Assembly (NCBI GenBank): GCA_027064565.1
Contig: JAMOPK010000326.1
Location: forward strand, 1-8,552
Direction of reading: 5' to 3'
Length of the DNA stretch: 8,552 nt
Origin: Caldifarciminota bacterium
GTDB taxonomy: Bacteria > Hydrothermota > Hydrothermia > B15-G9
Positions within the stretch are counted from its first letter, which is position 1. Each line of letters starts with the position of its first letter. A program made the position numbers and the translations under genes. The notes under the pieces were generated by a model, which was given only the letters and a program-made list of their open reading frames with translations, ran no database searches and was not told where the DNA came from. This document shows, piece after piece, positions 1 through 6,025 of the stretch.

Positions 1-1123
1 TGTATCTTAGCACCGGGACGCTGGCATTTTCCCAGTTCAGGAATTTTTTGCTCACTTCATAGCCCTTTCGCCCTATCTCCATCGCCCTTTCCGGATTGGA
101 AAGCAGTTCCTTTATCGCTCTGACGAAAGCCTCACGGTTGCCAGCAGGGACCACGATCCCGGCCCCTGTTGAGAGCAGTATCCGCCTTATTTCCGGAAGA
201 TCGTAAGCCACAATTGCGAGGCCGTTAGCCATGAACTGGAACAGTTTAAGAGGTGGGCCGGCGAGAACATTGTTCTCGCTGTAAGGCAGATAGGGGATGA
301 TCCCGATAATGGCCTGTTTCATTCGTCTTATGCTCTCCTCGTAGGGCAACATCCCGGGATAATCCAATCTCTTTCTTGCATCTTCCGAAAGGCTTGAGAT
401 AACCGATTCGATTCTTGATGCCAGATGAGGCTTAGCCGGCCGTCCCATTACAAGCAACCGCATCTCCTTTATCCGTTCGGTCAGCGAAAGGACAAAATCC
501 ATGTCCCTTTCAGGCGATAGATTGCCGGTATAGACCACCAGATCGTTTATTTTTTGGGGGAATTCATCGGGAATGAGAGCCTTGGGCTGGTAGGAGTAAA
601 GCACTTCCATGTTTTTGTTCATGTCCCAGACCAGAAAGCGACCTCTTTGAATCGAATTGGCGGTTATTACGGCATCCGAATAGTTGAAAGCGAGATGTTC
701 CCATTGGGTCGCAAGCCACCTGACGATGGGCTTAAGGAGGCTGGGAACTATATCCGCTTGATAGCCGGGCCAATATTCATCGGCATCATAAATCAGTTTG
801 ACCCTTTTGCCACGCAGCCTTTTCAGGAATTTTATGATAACAGCTGCAAGCAGCGAGGAATCGCCATTGTGAACCTGATAGATGTCAGCGTCTTCCGCCA
901 TCCCCGCTTTGATGAGTCCGGTCACGGTTGTGATTTTGCCGTAGATAGGGACGTTGCTCCGATTGAATTTCTTGAATTTTATACCCATATCATCGGGCGG
1001 GAGTTCCCATCTCGATATTATCGTTATGTCATAGCCCCATTTTCGGAGTGTGCGTCCGATTTTGAAGTAAAAGCGTTCGTTTTTAGGGTGTTCCCTGCCT
1101 GAGAGAATGCAAATTCTTTTCAT
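1..1123 (-). CDS. Glycosyltransferase, GT4-like (GT-B fold), C-terminus cut by window edge
   Basis: The reverse strand reads open from ATG at 1123 to base 1 (374 codons plus one base) with no stop. By family knowledge this is a retaining GT-B transferase that moves a sugar from a nucleotide donor to a cytoplasmic glycan or lipid acceptor. Seen: an N-terminal Rossmann-like start (KRICILSG), YQVHNGDSS at 82-90, YDADEYWPGY at 112-121 (like the acceptor-side D-x-H-E-x-W pattern of GT4), the domain-2 entry VVYTGNLSPERDMDF at 196-210, and the donor-binding stretch PPLKLFQFMANG at 290-301 followed by DLPEI. In many relatives the Q of KLFQF is Glu; Gln also occurs. GT4 enzymes usually have 370-400 residues, so little is missing. 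The start overlaps the upstream gene's stop by four bases (ATGA), implying coupled translation. The exact sugar and acceptor cannot be read. Confidence 0.88.
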   Translation of the reverse strand, partial: MKRICILSGREHPKNERFYFKIGRTLRKWGYDITIISRWELPPDDMGIKFKKFNRSNVPIYGKITTVTGLIKAGMAEDADIYQVHNGDSSLLAAVIIKFLKRLRGKRVKLIYDADEYWPGYQADIVPSLLKPIVRWLATQWEHLAFNYSDAVITANSIQRGRFLVWDMNKNMEVLYSYQPKALIPDEFPQKINDLVVYTGNLSPERDMDFVLSLTERIKEMRLLVMGRPAKPHLASRIESVISSLSEDARKRLDYPGMLPYEESIRRMKQAIIGIIPYLPYSENNVLAGPPLKLFQFMANGLAIVAYDLPEIRRILLSTGAGIVVPAGNREAFVRAIKELLSNPERAMEIGRKGYEVSKKFLNWENASVPVLRY

Positions 1124-2409
1124 CTCGCCCCCTCGCTGACTTTTTGCAGGAATTCGTTGAACTTCAGGGCCATTCTGTCAATCGTAAATTTCGTCGAAAA
1201 ATCGAGAATATTTTCGGATAACTCCGTGTAGTTTTCGAGATCTGCGAGCTTTTCCATCACATCCGCTATGTTGTTTTCGGTATAAGTTATGTGGGGGAGC
1301 AATCCGGTATCGATCAGTCCTTCGGGCAAAATGATAGGGACACCGACGCTGATAGCATCGCCGATCCCCCCCGTTGTCTTGAACTTACCATAAGGGAACT
1401 CCACGGGTATCAGGGCATAATGGGAATTGAAAAACCGGCTCTGGTAGGTCTCCTCATCGACAAATTCCTTTGAGATAACAAGTTTTTTAAGGATGTGTGG
1501 AGGCAACTTTCGGAATTCCTCCTCGGTCAGTTTTGATTCCATCACTCCGTTAAAAAGTATCTGGATATTCATGTCCTTCAGGGCTTCAACGGCTTTGAAA
1601 AGGGGTTTGTAGTTCCTTGTCCTGTGATTCACCTTTCCCGGGACAGTGAAGACTACAGGCCTTTTCTTGATGAGTGAGTGCAACAATTTTCTTCGATCAT
1701 TTAAGACTTCTTTCTTTGGATAACGCGTCAGAAGGCGCAACACGGGCCGGCCGGTTCTCGGAAACGAGATATGAATCGAAGGCAATAGAAACCCATCGCT
1801 GAGTTCTCCGATTCTGCGGGAAAAGGAGTTCAGATATTGCTTTCTCAAAAGGGAAGACAATATGCCCAATTTGCCAAATTTCTTTACCAGGAGCTGATAG
1901 CCTTCACCATAAAGATAATATTTTCTGATCGCCGGGACTTCTTCGGGTTTAACGACATGGGGAAAGAATATGAAAACGTTATGCACCTCTGTGATAACTT
2001 TTGCACCGTGGTATTTCACTTGAGTTGCAATTCGATAGAGCAATGGAGAGGCAAACATCTCAGCTGTCACGAATATCACGGTATCGCGCGGCGTAAATCT
2101 GAACGTTTTGACGAACTCTTCGTAGATGTGTTTTCTAAGCTTTCTCTGGTATTTCAGCATTTCTATCATGCCATCAGACGGTGAATGGTCAATCCCTGCG
2201 TCCAGAACATAAACCTCAAACCCGTTGTCTTTTGTTGATTTTTTCACCTGATCCGATATTCGATTGAAAGTTATTTTTCGGGTGATAAGGACAATTTTTT
2301 TGAACGGAAAATCTTTGAGTCTAGACGCTTGAAAAGAGAGTTCTAAAAGGCTTTGGGCACAATCGTGATGTAATCCAGTGAGTTCGACTATGTAAAGGTT
2401 TCCTGACAA
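1120..2409 (-). CDS. Glycosyltransferase-like protein (GT-B type), TTG start proposed
   Basis: A 429-residue protein with a two-domain, GT-B-like architecture. The N-terminal half opens with the beta strand LYIVELTGLHH and contains TEVHN at 140-144. The C-terminal half enters with VVFTVPGKVNHRTRNY (from about residue 252) and has a glycine-rich donor-site-like stretch, KTTGGIGDAISVGVPIILP, at 344-362. No family is matched with certainty; the fold and the coupled GT4 neighbour support a sugar transferase. The frame is open upstream to an ATG at 2532, but I prefer TTG at 2409. It is preceded by TAAGGGGG, able to pair with the 16S 3' end with one G-U pair, eight bases away, whereas the ATG has only AGGA almost touching it. 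A good minus-strand promoter lies inside the extra 41 codons, which look like non-coding sequence. TTG is also used by metK next door. Confidence 0.8.
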   Translation of the reverse strand: MSGNLYIVELTGLHHDCAQSLLELSFQASRLKDFPFKKIVLITRKITFNRISDQVKKSTKDNGFEVYVLDAGIDHSPSDGMIEMLKYQRKLRKHIYEEFVKTFRFTPRDTVIFVTAEMFASPLLYRIATQVKYHGAKVITEVHNVFIFFPHVVKPEEVPAIRKYYLYGEGYQLLVKKFGKLGILSSLLRKQYLNSFSRRIGELSDGFLLPSIHISFPRTGRPVLRLLTRYPKKEVLNDRRKLLHSLIKKRPVVFTVPGKVNHRTRNYKPLFKAVEALKDMNIQILFNGVMESKLTEEEFRKLPPHILKKLVISKEFVDEETYQSRFFNSHYALIPVEFPYGKFKTTGGIGDAISVGVPIILPEGLIDTGLLPHITYTENNIADVMEKLADLENYTELSENILDFSTKFTIDRMALKFNEFLQKVSEGAR

Positions 2410-2445
2410 TGTCTTTTCCCCCTTAGGGCCTTGAAGTGGATGTCT

Positions 2446-2475
2446 ATGATATGGATAGTTATGGCAAATTATCAA
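2446..2475 (-). promoter_or_regulatory. Sigma-70-like promoter of the glycosyltransferase pair
   Basis: On the minus strand TTGATA (2475-2470, 5/6 to consensus) is separated by 18 bases from TATCAT (2451-2446, 5/6). Transcription would begin near 2439, leaving a leader of about 30 nt with TAAGGGGG before TTG at 2409. The -35 box is part of a 14-base sequence that recurs, inverted, over the metK -10 box. Confidence 0.55.
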
Positions 2476-2480
2476 GTTAA
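2467..2480 (-). repeat. Inverted 14-mer, arm over the glycosyltransferase promoter
   Basis: The minus strand reads TTAACTTGATAATT here. It matches TTAACTTTATAATT at 2574-2587 on the plus strand at 13 of 14 positions. This arm covers the proposed -35 box TTGATA of the glycosyltransferase promoter; the other arm covers the metK -10 box. It could be an operator for one regulator acting on both promoters. The AT-rich content makes some chance similarity possible. Confidence 0.45.
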
Positions 2481-2489
2481 GAGGGGCAA
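2476..2489 (+). repeat. Direct repeat GTTAAGAGGGKCAA, copy 1
   Basis: GTTAAGAGGGGCAA lies directly upstream of the glycosyltransferase -35 box and matches copy 2, 40 bases away, at 13 of 14 positions. The position suits an operator or activator site. Confidence 0.5.
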
Positions 2490-2515
2490 ATAGTTCTGAA
2501 CCGTGGCTATTGGCT

Positions 2516-2529
2516 GTTAAGAGGGTCAA
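2516..2529 (+). repeat. Direct repeat GTTAAGAGGGKCAA, copy 2
   Basis: GTTAAGAGGGTCAA, in the same orientation as copy 1, begins 43 bases upstream of the metK -35 box. A third, shorter GTTAA core occurs at 2573, next to the metK -10 box. Confidence 0.5.
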
Positions 2530-2558
2530 CATTTCCTGGCAGTTTTACACTGAACCAT

Positions 2559-2586
2559 TTGAATGTTATTAGGTTAACTTTATAAT
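2559..2586 (+). promoter_or_regulatory. Sigma-70-like promoter of metK
   Basis: TTGAAT at 2559-2564, a 16-base spacer, and a perfect TATAAT at 2581-2586. Transcription would start near 2593 and give a leader of about 39 nt. The -10 box sits inside the 14-base element TTAACTTTATAATT (2574-2587), which has an inverted near-copy in the opposed promoter. Confidence 0.7.
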
Positions 2587-2587
2587 T
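2574..2587 (+). repeat. Inverted 14-mer, arm over the metK -10 box
   Basis: TTAACTTTATAATT includes the whole metK -10 hexamer. Its inverted partner at 2467-2480 differs at one base. A protein bound here would block RNA polymerase at metK. Confidence 0.45.
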
Positions 2588-2618
2588 CAGGGTCGCTTCT
2601 ATTGGCCCAACTGAGAAA

Positions 2619-2624
2619 AGGAGG
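2619..2624 (+). promoter_or_regulatory. Ribosome-binding site of metK deciding a TTG start
   Basis: AGGAGG is followed by seven bases and then TTG at 2632. This strong site fixes the unusual TTG start; the protein then begins MTRKYLFTSESV, as expected for MetK. Confidence 0.85.
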
Positions 2625-2631
2625 AGCTTAA

Positions 2632-3780
2632 TTGACAAGGAAATATCTGTTCACATCGGAATCGGTGACGGAGGGGCATCCAGATAAACTGGCGGACCAG
2701 ATATCCGACGCCATTCTGGATGCCATACTGGAGAAAGACCCACAGGGTCGTGTGGCTGTTGAGACACTTACCACCCGCGGGCTTGTCATGGTGGCAGGTG
2801 AGATTTCAACGAAATGTTACGTGGAAATTCCCTCCATCGTTCGTGAAGTCGTCCGAAAAACCGGTTATACCCATCCGGAATACGGCTTTGAGTATCAATC
2901 TGTTGCGGTGGTGACATCGATACAGGAGCAGTCGCCTGACATCGCCCTTGGAGTGGACACCGGCGGGGCAGGCGATCAGGGGATGATGTTTGGATTCGCC
3001 GTTGACGAGACGCCTGAACTCATGCCCATGCCTATAATGATGGCTCACAAACTCGTTCGGAGGCTCACAGAGGTCCGCGTCCAGAAGATCATCCCTTATC
3101 TCAGGCCAGACGGCAAATCTCAGGTGACGGTGGAATACGACGAAAATGGGAAACCGGTCAAGATAGATGCGATCGTGATTTCCGCGCAACACTGCCCGGA
3201 CGTGCACATCGACGACCTCAGAAACGATGTTCTCGAACAGGTCATCAAGAAGGTCATTCCGCCGGAACTTATGGATGACTCGACCAAAATCTACATAAAC
3301 CCAACCGGCAGATTTGTCATAGGCGGACCGGTGGGCGACACCGGAGTAACGGGCCGAAAGATAATGGTTGACAGTTACGGCGGCTATGCGAGGCATGGCG
3401 GCGGGTGCTTCTCCGGTAAGGACCCCACCAAAGTTGACCGTTCAGGCGCCTACATGGCCAGATACATCGCCAAAAACCTCGTTGCAGCTGGGATAGCGAA
3501 AAAGGTTGAGGTTCAGCTGGCCTATGCCATTGGTGTGCCTCAGCCGGTGGCGATCTACGTTGACACCTACGGCACAAGCGACATCCCTGAAGATGTCATA
3601 GTTAAGGCCATCCGCCGCAGGTTCGACCTGTCTCCAAGAGGGATTATCAAGGAGCTCGATCTCCTGAGGCCGATTTACTTCCGGACGGCGGCTTATGGTC
3701 ATTTTGGCAGGGAAGAAGAGGGATTCACGTGGGAGCGACTCACGGCGGCTAAAGATTTGAAAGAGCTTATACTTGGGTGA
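2632..3780 (+). CDS. metK: S-adenosylmethionine synthase (methionine adenosyltransferase)
   Basis: Cytoplasmic enzyme joining methionine and ATP into S-adenosylmethionine with release of phosphate and diphosphate; it supplies methyl groups and polyamine precursors. The 382 residues match the bacterial family (384 in E. coli). Seen: EGHPDK at 14-19 with the catalytic His at 16, GAGDQGMMFG at 112-121, DGKSQVT at 160-166 with the conserved Lys, PTGRFVIGGPVGDTGVTGRK at 224-243, and HGGGCFSGKDPTKVDRSGAY at 255-274, the phosphate-binding loop. All main catalytic residues look intact. Position 259 is Cys where the family nearly always has Ala (GGGAFSGKD), and SGAY replaces the usual SAAY. The C-terminal FRTAAYGHFGR is typical. 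It starts with TTG behind a strong AGGAGG and has its own promoter. Its TGA stop is the first part of a strong hairpin. Confidence 0.98.
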   Translation: MTRKYLFTSESVTEGHPDKLADQISDAILDAILEKDPQGRVAVETLTTRGLVMVAGEISTKCYVEIPSIVREVVRKTGYTHPEYGFEYQSVAVVTSIQEQSPDIALGVDTGGAGDQGMMFGFAVDETPELMPMPIMMAHKLVRRLTEVRVQKIIPYLRPDGKSQVTVEYDENGKPVKIDAIVISAQHCPDVHIDDLRNDVLEQVIKKVIPPELMDDSTKIYINPTGRFVIGGPVGDTGVTGRKIMVDSYGGYARHGGGCFSGKDPTKVDRSGAYMARYIAKNLVAAGIAKKVEVQLAYAIGVPQPVAIYVDTYGTSDIPEDVIVKAIRRRFDLSPRGIIKELDLLRPIYFRTAAYGHFGREEEGFTWERLTAAKDLKELILG

Positions 3781-3803
3781 GGCGGCATGTATGTGCCGCC
3801 TCA
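3778..3803 (+). terminator. 10-bp perfect hairpin containing the metK stop codon
   Basis: TGAGGCGGCA pairs fully with TGCCGCCTCA around the six-base loop TGTATG. The metK stop TGA is the 5' end of the stem. No real U-tract follows (GAGTTTG), so this may be a leaky terminator, an mRNA 3'-end protector, or an attenuator before the DUF763 gene, whose ATG comes only nine bases later. The arm AGGCGGCA is shared with the hairpin at 7205-7230. Confidence 0.55.
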
Positions 3804-3812
3804 GAGTTTGCC

Positions 3813-4892
3813 ATGAGGAAAGGGCATGTAGACCTCCCTTTACACAGCGGGAAAGCACCTGCATGGCTGTTCTCGAGAATGACAAAACTATCGAGGGCCA
3901 TCGTCGAGATTATGACGATGGAATTTGGCCCTCATGAGTTTCTGAGAAGGGTATCTGATCCGATATGGTTTCAGGCACTTGGTTGTGTTCTGGGCTTTGA
4001 CTGGCATTCATCCGGTCTCACCACTACAACAACAGCCGCTATCAAGGAGGGAATCAAAGGGTTAGAGAAAGACCTTGGCATATTTGTGGCTGGGGGTAAG
4101 GGCGCTGCGTCCAGAAAAACCCCTCTGGAATTGATGATGTGGGGTGACAGGATAGGCGTTGATGCTGAAAAACTTATCTACGCAAGCAGGATGACGGCAA
4201 AAGTGGACTCCTCTGCCCTTCAGGATGGCTATCAGATATACCATCACACCTTTTTCTTCACCTCTGACGGCACGTGGGCGGTCATTCAGCAGGGGATGAA
4301 CCCCAAAACCCGTTATGCTCGCCGCTATCACTGGTTGTCTGAAAGAACCGATAACTTTGTAATTGAACCTCACAGCGGCATCCTCTCCGCCGCAAGGGGA
4401 CAGGCGTTAAACCTGATTCAGCGCGGGGATGAGGCAGCCCGCAAAACCATAACTGAATTAGCCTCATCAGAACCGTCTCACCTCGTCAAAACGCTTAAAA
4501 AACTGAAAAGCATGAGGCTTCCCGAACGGCATCAGCTTTACCTCTCCGATATCCATCCCGATAGACTCCTCAAGATATTCCTCAAAACCTACCAGAGGGT
4601 CCCCGGGAATTTCGAGGAATTGCTTGGCATTCAGGGCGTGGGTCCGGCCACAATAAGGGCGCTTGCCCTCGTGTCCGATATAATTTATGGTATCCCTCCG
4701 AGCTATGAAGATCCGTTCGTTTACACATATGCACATGGCGGTAAAGACGGTATCCCCTACCCTGTGAACAGAGTGCGGTATGATTTAACCATCAGTGTTC
4801 TCGAAAGGGCTATAAAGTCAGCGAAGATCGGGCGTTCAGACAAGCTAAAGGCACTTAAAAGACTGAGCGCCTTCTATGAGCGCTCAGAATGA
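3813..4892 (+). CDS. DUF763 family protein with helix-hairpin-helix motif
   Basis: A 359-residue member of the uncharacterised DUF763 family, recognised from the family start RKGHVDLPLHSGKAPAWLF, the middle TTTTAAIKEGIKGLEKDLGI and QGMN at 160-163, and the C-terminal LLGIQGVGPATIRALALVSD followed by YTYAHGGKDGIPYPV at 304-318. LGIQGVGPATIRALALV is a helix-hairpin-helix, a motif that usually grips the nucleic-acid backbone, so a DNA- or RNA-related role is reasonable, but no reaction is known. A GTG at 3777 overlaps the metK stop by four bases and would add 12 residues. I chose ATG at 3813 because the protein there begins as the family does. No Shine-Dalgarno sequence precedes it, which is odd; the metK hairpin ends nine bases upstream. 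The next gene follows after 17 bases, so the two are probably co-transcribed. Confidence 0.9.
   Translation: MRKGHVDLPLHSGKAPAWLFSRMTKLSRAIVEIMTMEFGPHEFLRRVSDPIWFQALGCVLGFDWHSSGLTTTTTAAIKEGIKGLEKDLGIFVAGGKGAASRKTPLELMMWGDRIGVDAEKLIYASRMTAKVDSSALQDGYQIYHHTFFFTSDGTWAVIQQGMNPKTRYARRYHWLSERTDNFVIEPHSGILSAARGQALNLIQRGDEAARKTITELASSEPSHLVKTLKKLKSMRLPERHQLYLSDIHPDRLLKIFLKTYQRVPGNFEELLGIQGVGPATIRALALVSDIIYGIPPSYEDPFVYTYAHGGKDGIPYPVNRVRYDLTISVLERAIKSAKIGRSDKLKALKRLSAFYERSE
4863..4887 (+). other. 8-bp inverted repeat at the 3' end of the DUF763 gene
   Basis: CTGAGCGC (4863-4870) pairs with GCGCTCAG (4880-4887) across a nine-base loop. It lies in the last codons and ends three bases before the stop. 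No T-tract follows (AATGAAAATAGG), so it is not a typical terminator. It may simply be coding sequence, or an mRNA processing or stability element inside the operon. Confidence 0.3.
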
Positions 4893-4896
4893 AAAT

Positions 4897-4903
4897 AGGA
4901 GGG
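4897..4903 (+). promoter_or_regulatory. Ribosome-binding site of the unknown gene
   Basis: AGGAGGG is followed by six bases and then ATG at 4910. It is the main support for the start of the unrecognised gene. Confidence 0.8.
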
Positions 4904-4909
4904 TAAAAT

Positions 4910-6025
4910 ATGCCGTTTGTAGTGGCAATATGCCTTGTTTTTTCTCAAATTGAGCACACGGCTATAATTTTCTATCCAGACACTCTGGCCATACATAAAG
5001 CTATCGAATCGTTACACGAAGAACTCGATCAAACAAAATTCCATATCCCCCTGTTTTACCGAGCTAAAGCAACCGTGCACACTCTGGAGATAGACAGTTT
5101 CGTCAGATGCTTCAATGACTTGGAAAAAGCCATCTTACACGCATACACCGTCCAGGAAAATCCCTCTTTCAAAAACGTAAGAAGGGCTTATCAGGCTCTT
5201 ATAAATCTCACAAATAATACGAAGCTCCCTGCTAAATATGAGGATGCTACAACACCGGGCATATGTATTGCTACCCATAACATAATCATCCTGAACCAAA
5301 TAGCCTCTGAGGTGAAAGAAGGTTCCCAACCTATTCCGCTACAGCTCCCGCGATGCCAGGGTTACCGAAAATTTATAAGGATTGCAAAAGCTCTGCAGGC
5401 ACAGGGAAAACGAGCTCCACGCGGAAAAAGGACGGTTATGTCCAGCATCGAAGGACACAACCGCCTGGGAGTCGATATCGACCAGTTAAAACTCATATAC
5501 TTCATATTTAGCTATCCTCTTGTTGATGACTCCAGCGTCGACAAAATATCCTTCCCGGAAAATCTCTCAGAGGCTTTGGAAAAGTCCGACATTGCAATAA
5601 AACTTTACATGTTAGGATTCTATGAGAATTTCATCTATGCGATAGAAAAATCCACAAAAAAAGATTCCCTTAACGCAAAACGAATGATCCCCCCAGAAAT
5701 GAAGATAGCCTGTGTTCGAATCATCAGACTCCAGAAAGATTTAAAACAGGCAACCGGGGAGGATCTGAGCGAGATGATCCCTGATATCTGTCAGAAAATT
5801 AGCATGTCGAAAGGGGGTATTCCGAGAAACGTCCATGAAAGGAAGACAGCCCTGTCGAACCAGAATAAAAGAAAAATAAAGAGGAATTTGACTCCTACCA
5901 AATCAGAAACATTTCTTTACGGAGGGATAATAATGGATATAATGGAGAAGGGAATTGAGATGATGGAGGTGGATTCCACTGCCGCTGATGCGGTGGATAC
6001 CACACACACTGGAGGAGCGCCATGA
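4910..6025 (+). CDS. Hypothetical protein of unknown family, 371 residues
   Basis: I do not recognise this protein. The start is supported by AGGAGGG six bases upstream. Residues 2-12 (PFVVAICLVFS) are hydrophobic and followed by a less polar stretch to about 22. This could be a signal peptide or membrane anchor, but no basic residue precedes it. Residues about 55-100 and 260-300 look mostly helical and charged. A very basic segment lies around 308-326 (HERKTALSNQNKRKIKRN), followed by an acidic, Met-rich tail. Cys residues are few and scattered, and no metal-site or nucleotide-binding motif is evident. By eye the gene is richer in A and T than metK and the MFS gene (many AAA, ATA, AAT codons), which could mean transfer or weak constraint. 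It lies 17 bases after the DUF763 gene and overlaps the MFS gene by four bases (ATGA). A second ribosome-binding site and in-frame ATG occur at 5921-5935. Confidence 0.75.
   Translation: MPFVVAICLVFSQIEHTAIIFYPDTLAIHKAIESLHEELDQTKFHIPLFYRAKATVHTLEIDSFVRCFNDLEKAILHAYTVQENPSFKNVRRAYQALINLTNNTKLPAKYEDATTPGICIATHNIIILNQIASEVKEGSQPIPLQLPRCQGYRKFIRIAKALQAQGKRAPRGKRTVMSSIEGHNRLGVDIDQLKLIYFIFSYPLVDDSSVDKISFPENLSEALEKSDIAIKLYMLGFYENFIYAIEKSTKKDSLNAKRMIPPEMKIACVRIIRLQKDLKQATGEDLSEMIPDICQKISMSKGGIPRNVHERKTALSNQNKRKIKRNLTPTKSETFLYGGIIMDIMEKGIEMMEVDSTAADAVDTTHTGGAP
5921..6025 (+). other. Internal ribosome-binding site and in-frame ATG for a possible 30-residue peptide
   Basis: GGAGGG at 5921-5926 is six bases from ATG at 5933, in frame with the 371-codon gene (Met342). 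Initiation here would make a 30-residue peptide, MDIMEKGIEMMEVDSTAADA continuing to VDTTHTGGAP, rich in Met and acidic residues, ending in the overlap with the MFS start. It may be a separate small product, a device to load ribosomes before the MFS gene, or chance. Confidence 0.35.

Larger units (their letters stand above)
2410..2631. promoter_or_regulatory. Divergent intergenic control region with repeated motifs
   Basis: This gap between the glycosyltransferase pair and metK holds opposed promoters and three short motifs that each occur twice in the same order: GTTAAGAGGG(G/T)CAA at 2476-2489 and 2516-2529, CTGAACC at 2496-2502 and 2550-2556, and CTATTGGC at 2507-2514 and 2599-2606. Spacing differs between units (6 and 4 bases in the first, 20 and 42 in the second). 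Whether this is an old, expanded duplication or a set of regulator sites cannot be decided here. No SAM riboswitch is visible, since the predicted metK leader is only about 39 nt. Confidence 0.5.

Noticed and set aside
554..1102. Plus-strand 182-codon open frame
   Set aside because: It lies opposite the clear GT4-like gene on the minus strand, has no family likeness and no ribosome-binding site of note; it is an antisense shadow.
2524..2529. TTGACC on the minus strand as a -35 box for the ATG at 2532
   Set aside because: It lies downstream of that ATG, and no -10-like hexamer occurs 16-18 bases further on.
2587..2631. SAM riboswitch in front of metK
   Set aside because: The predicted leader is only about 39 nt, too short for known SAM riboswitches of the SAM-I type, and no matching helices are seen.
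2806..3885. Minus-strand open frames of 86-196 codons opposite metK
   Set aside because: They mirror the strongly conserved metK gene and encode low-complexity Arg/His/Pro-rich sequence typical of antisense frames.
5656..5662. Run of seven A residues (A AAA AAA in frame) as a programmed frameshift site
   Set aside because: A -1 shift would hit TAA within four codons and no stimulatory hairpin is evident; it is more likely ordinary AT-rich coding sequence.
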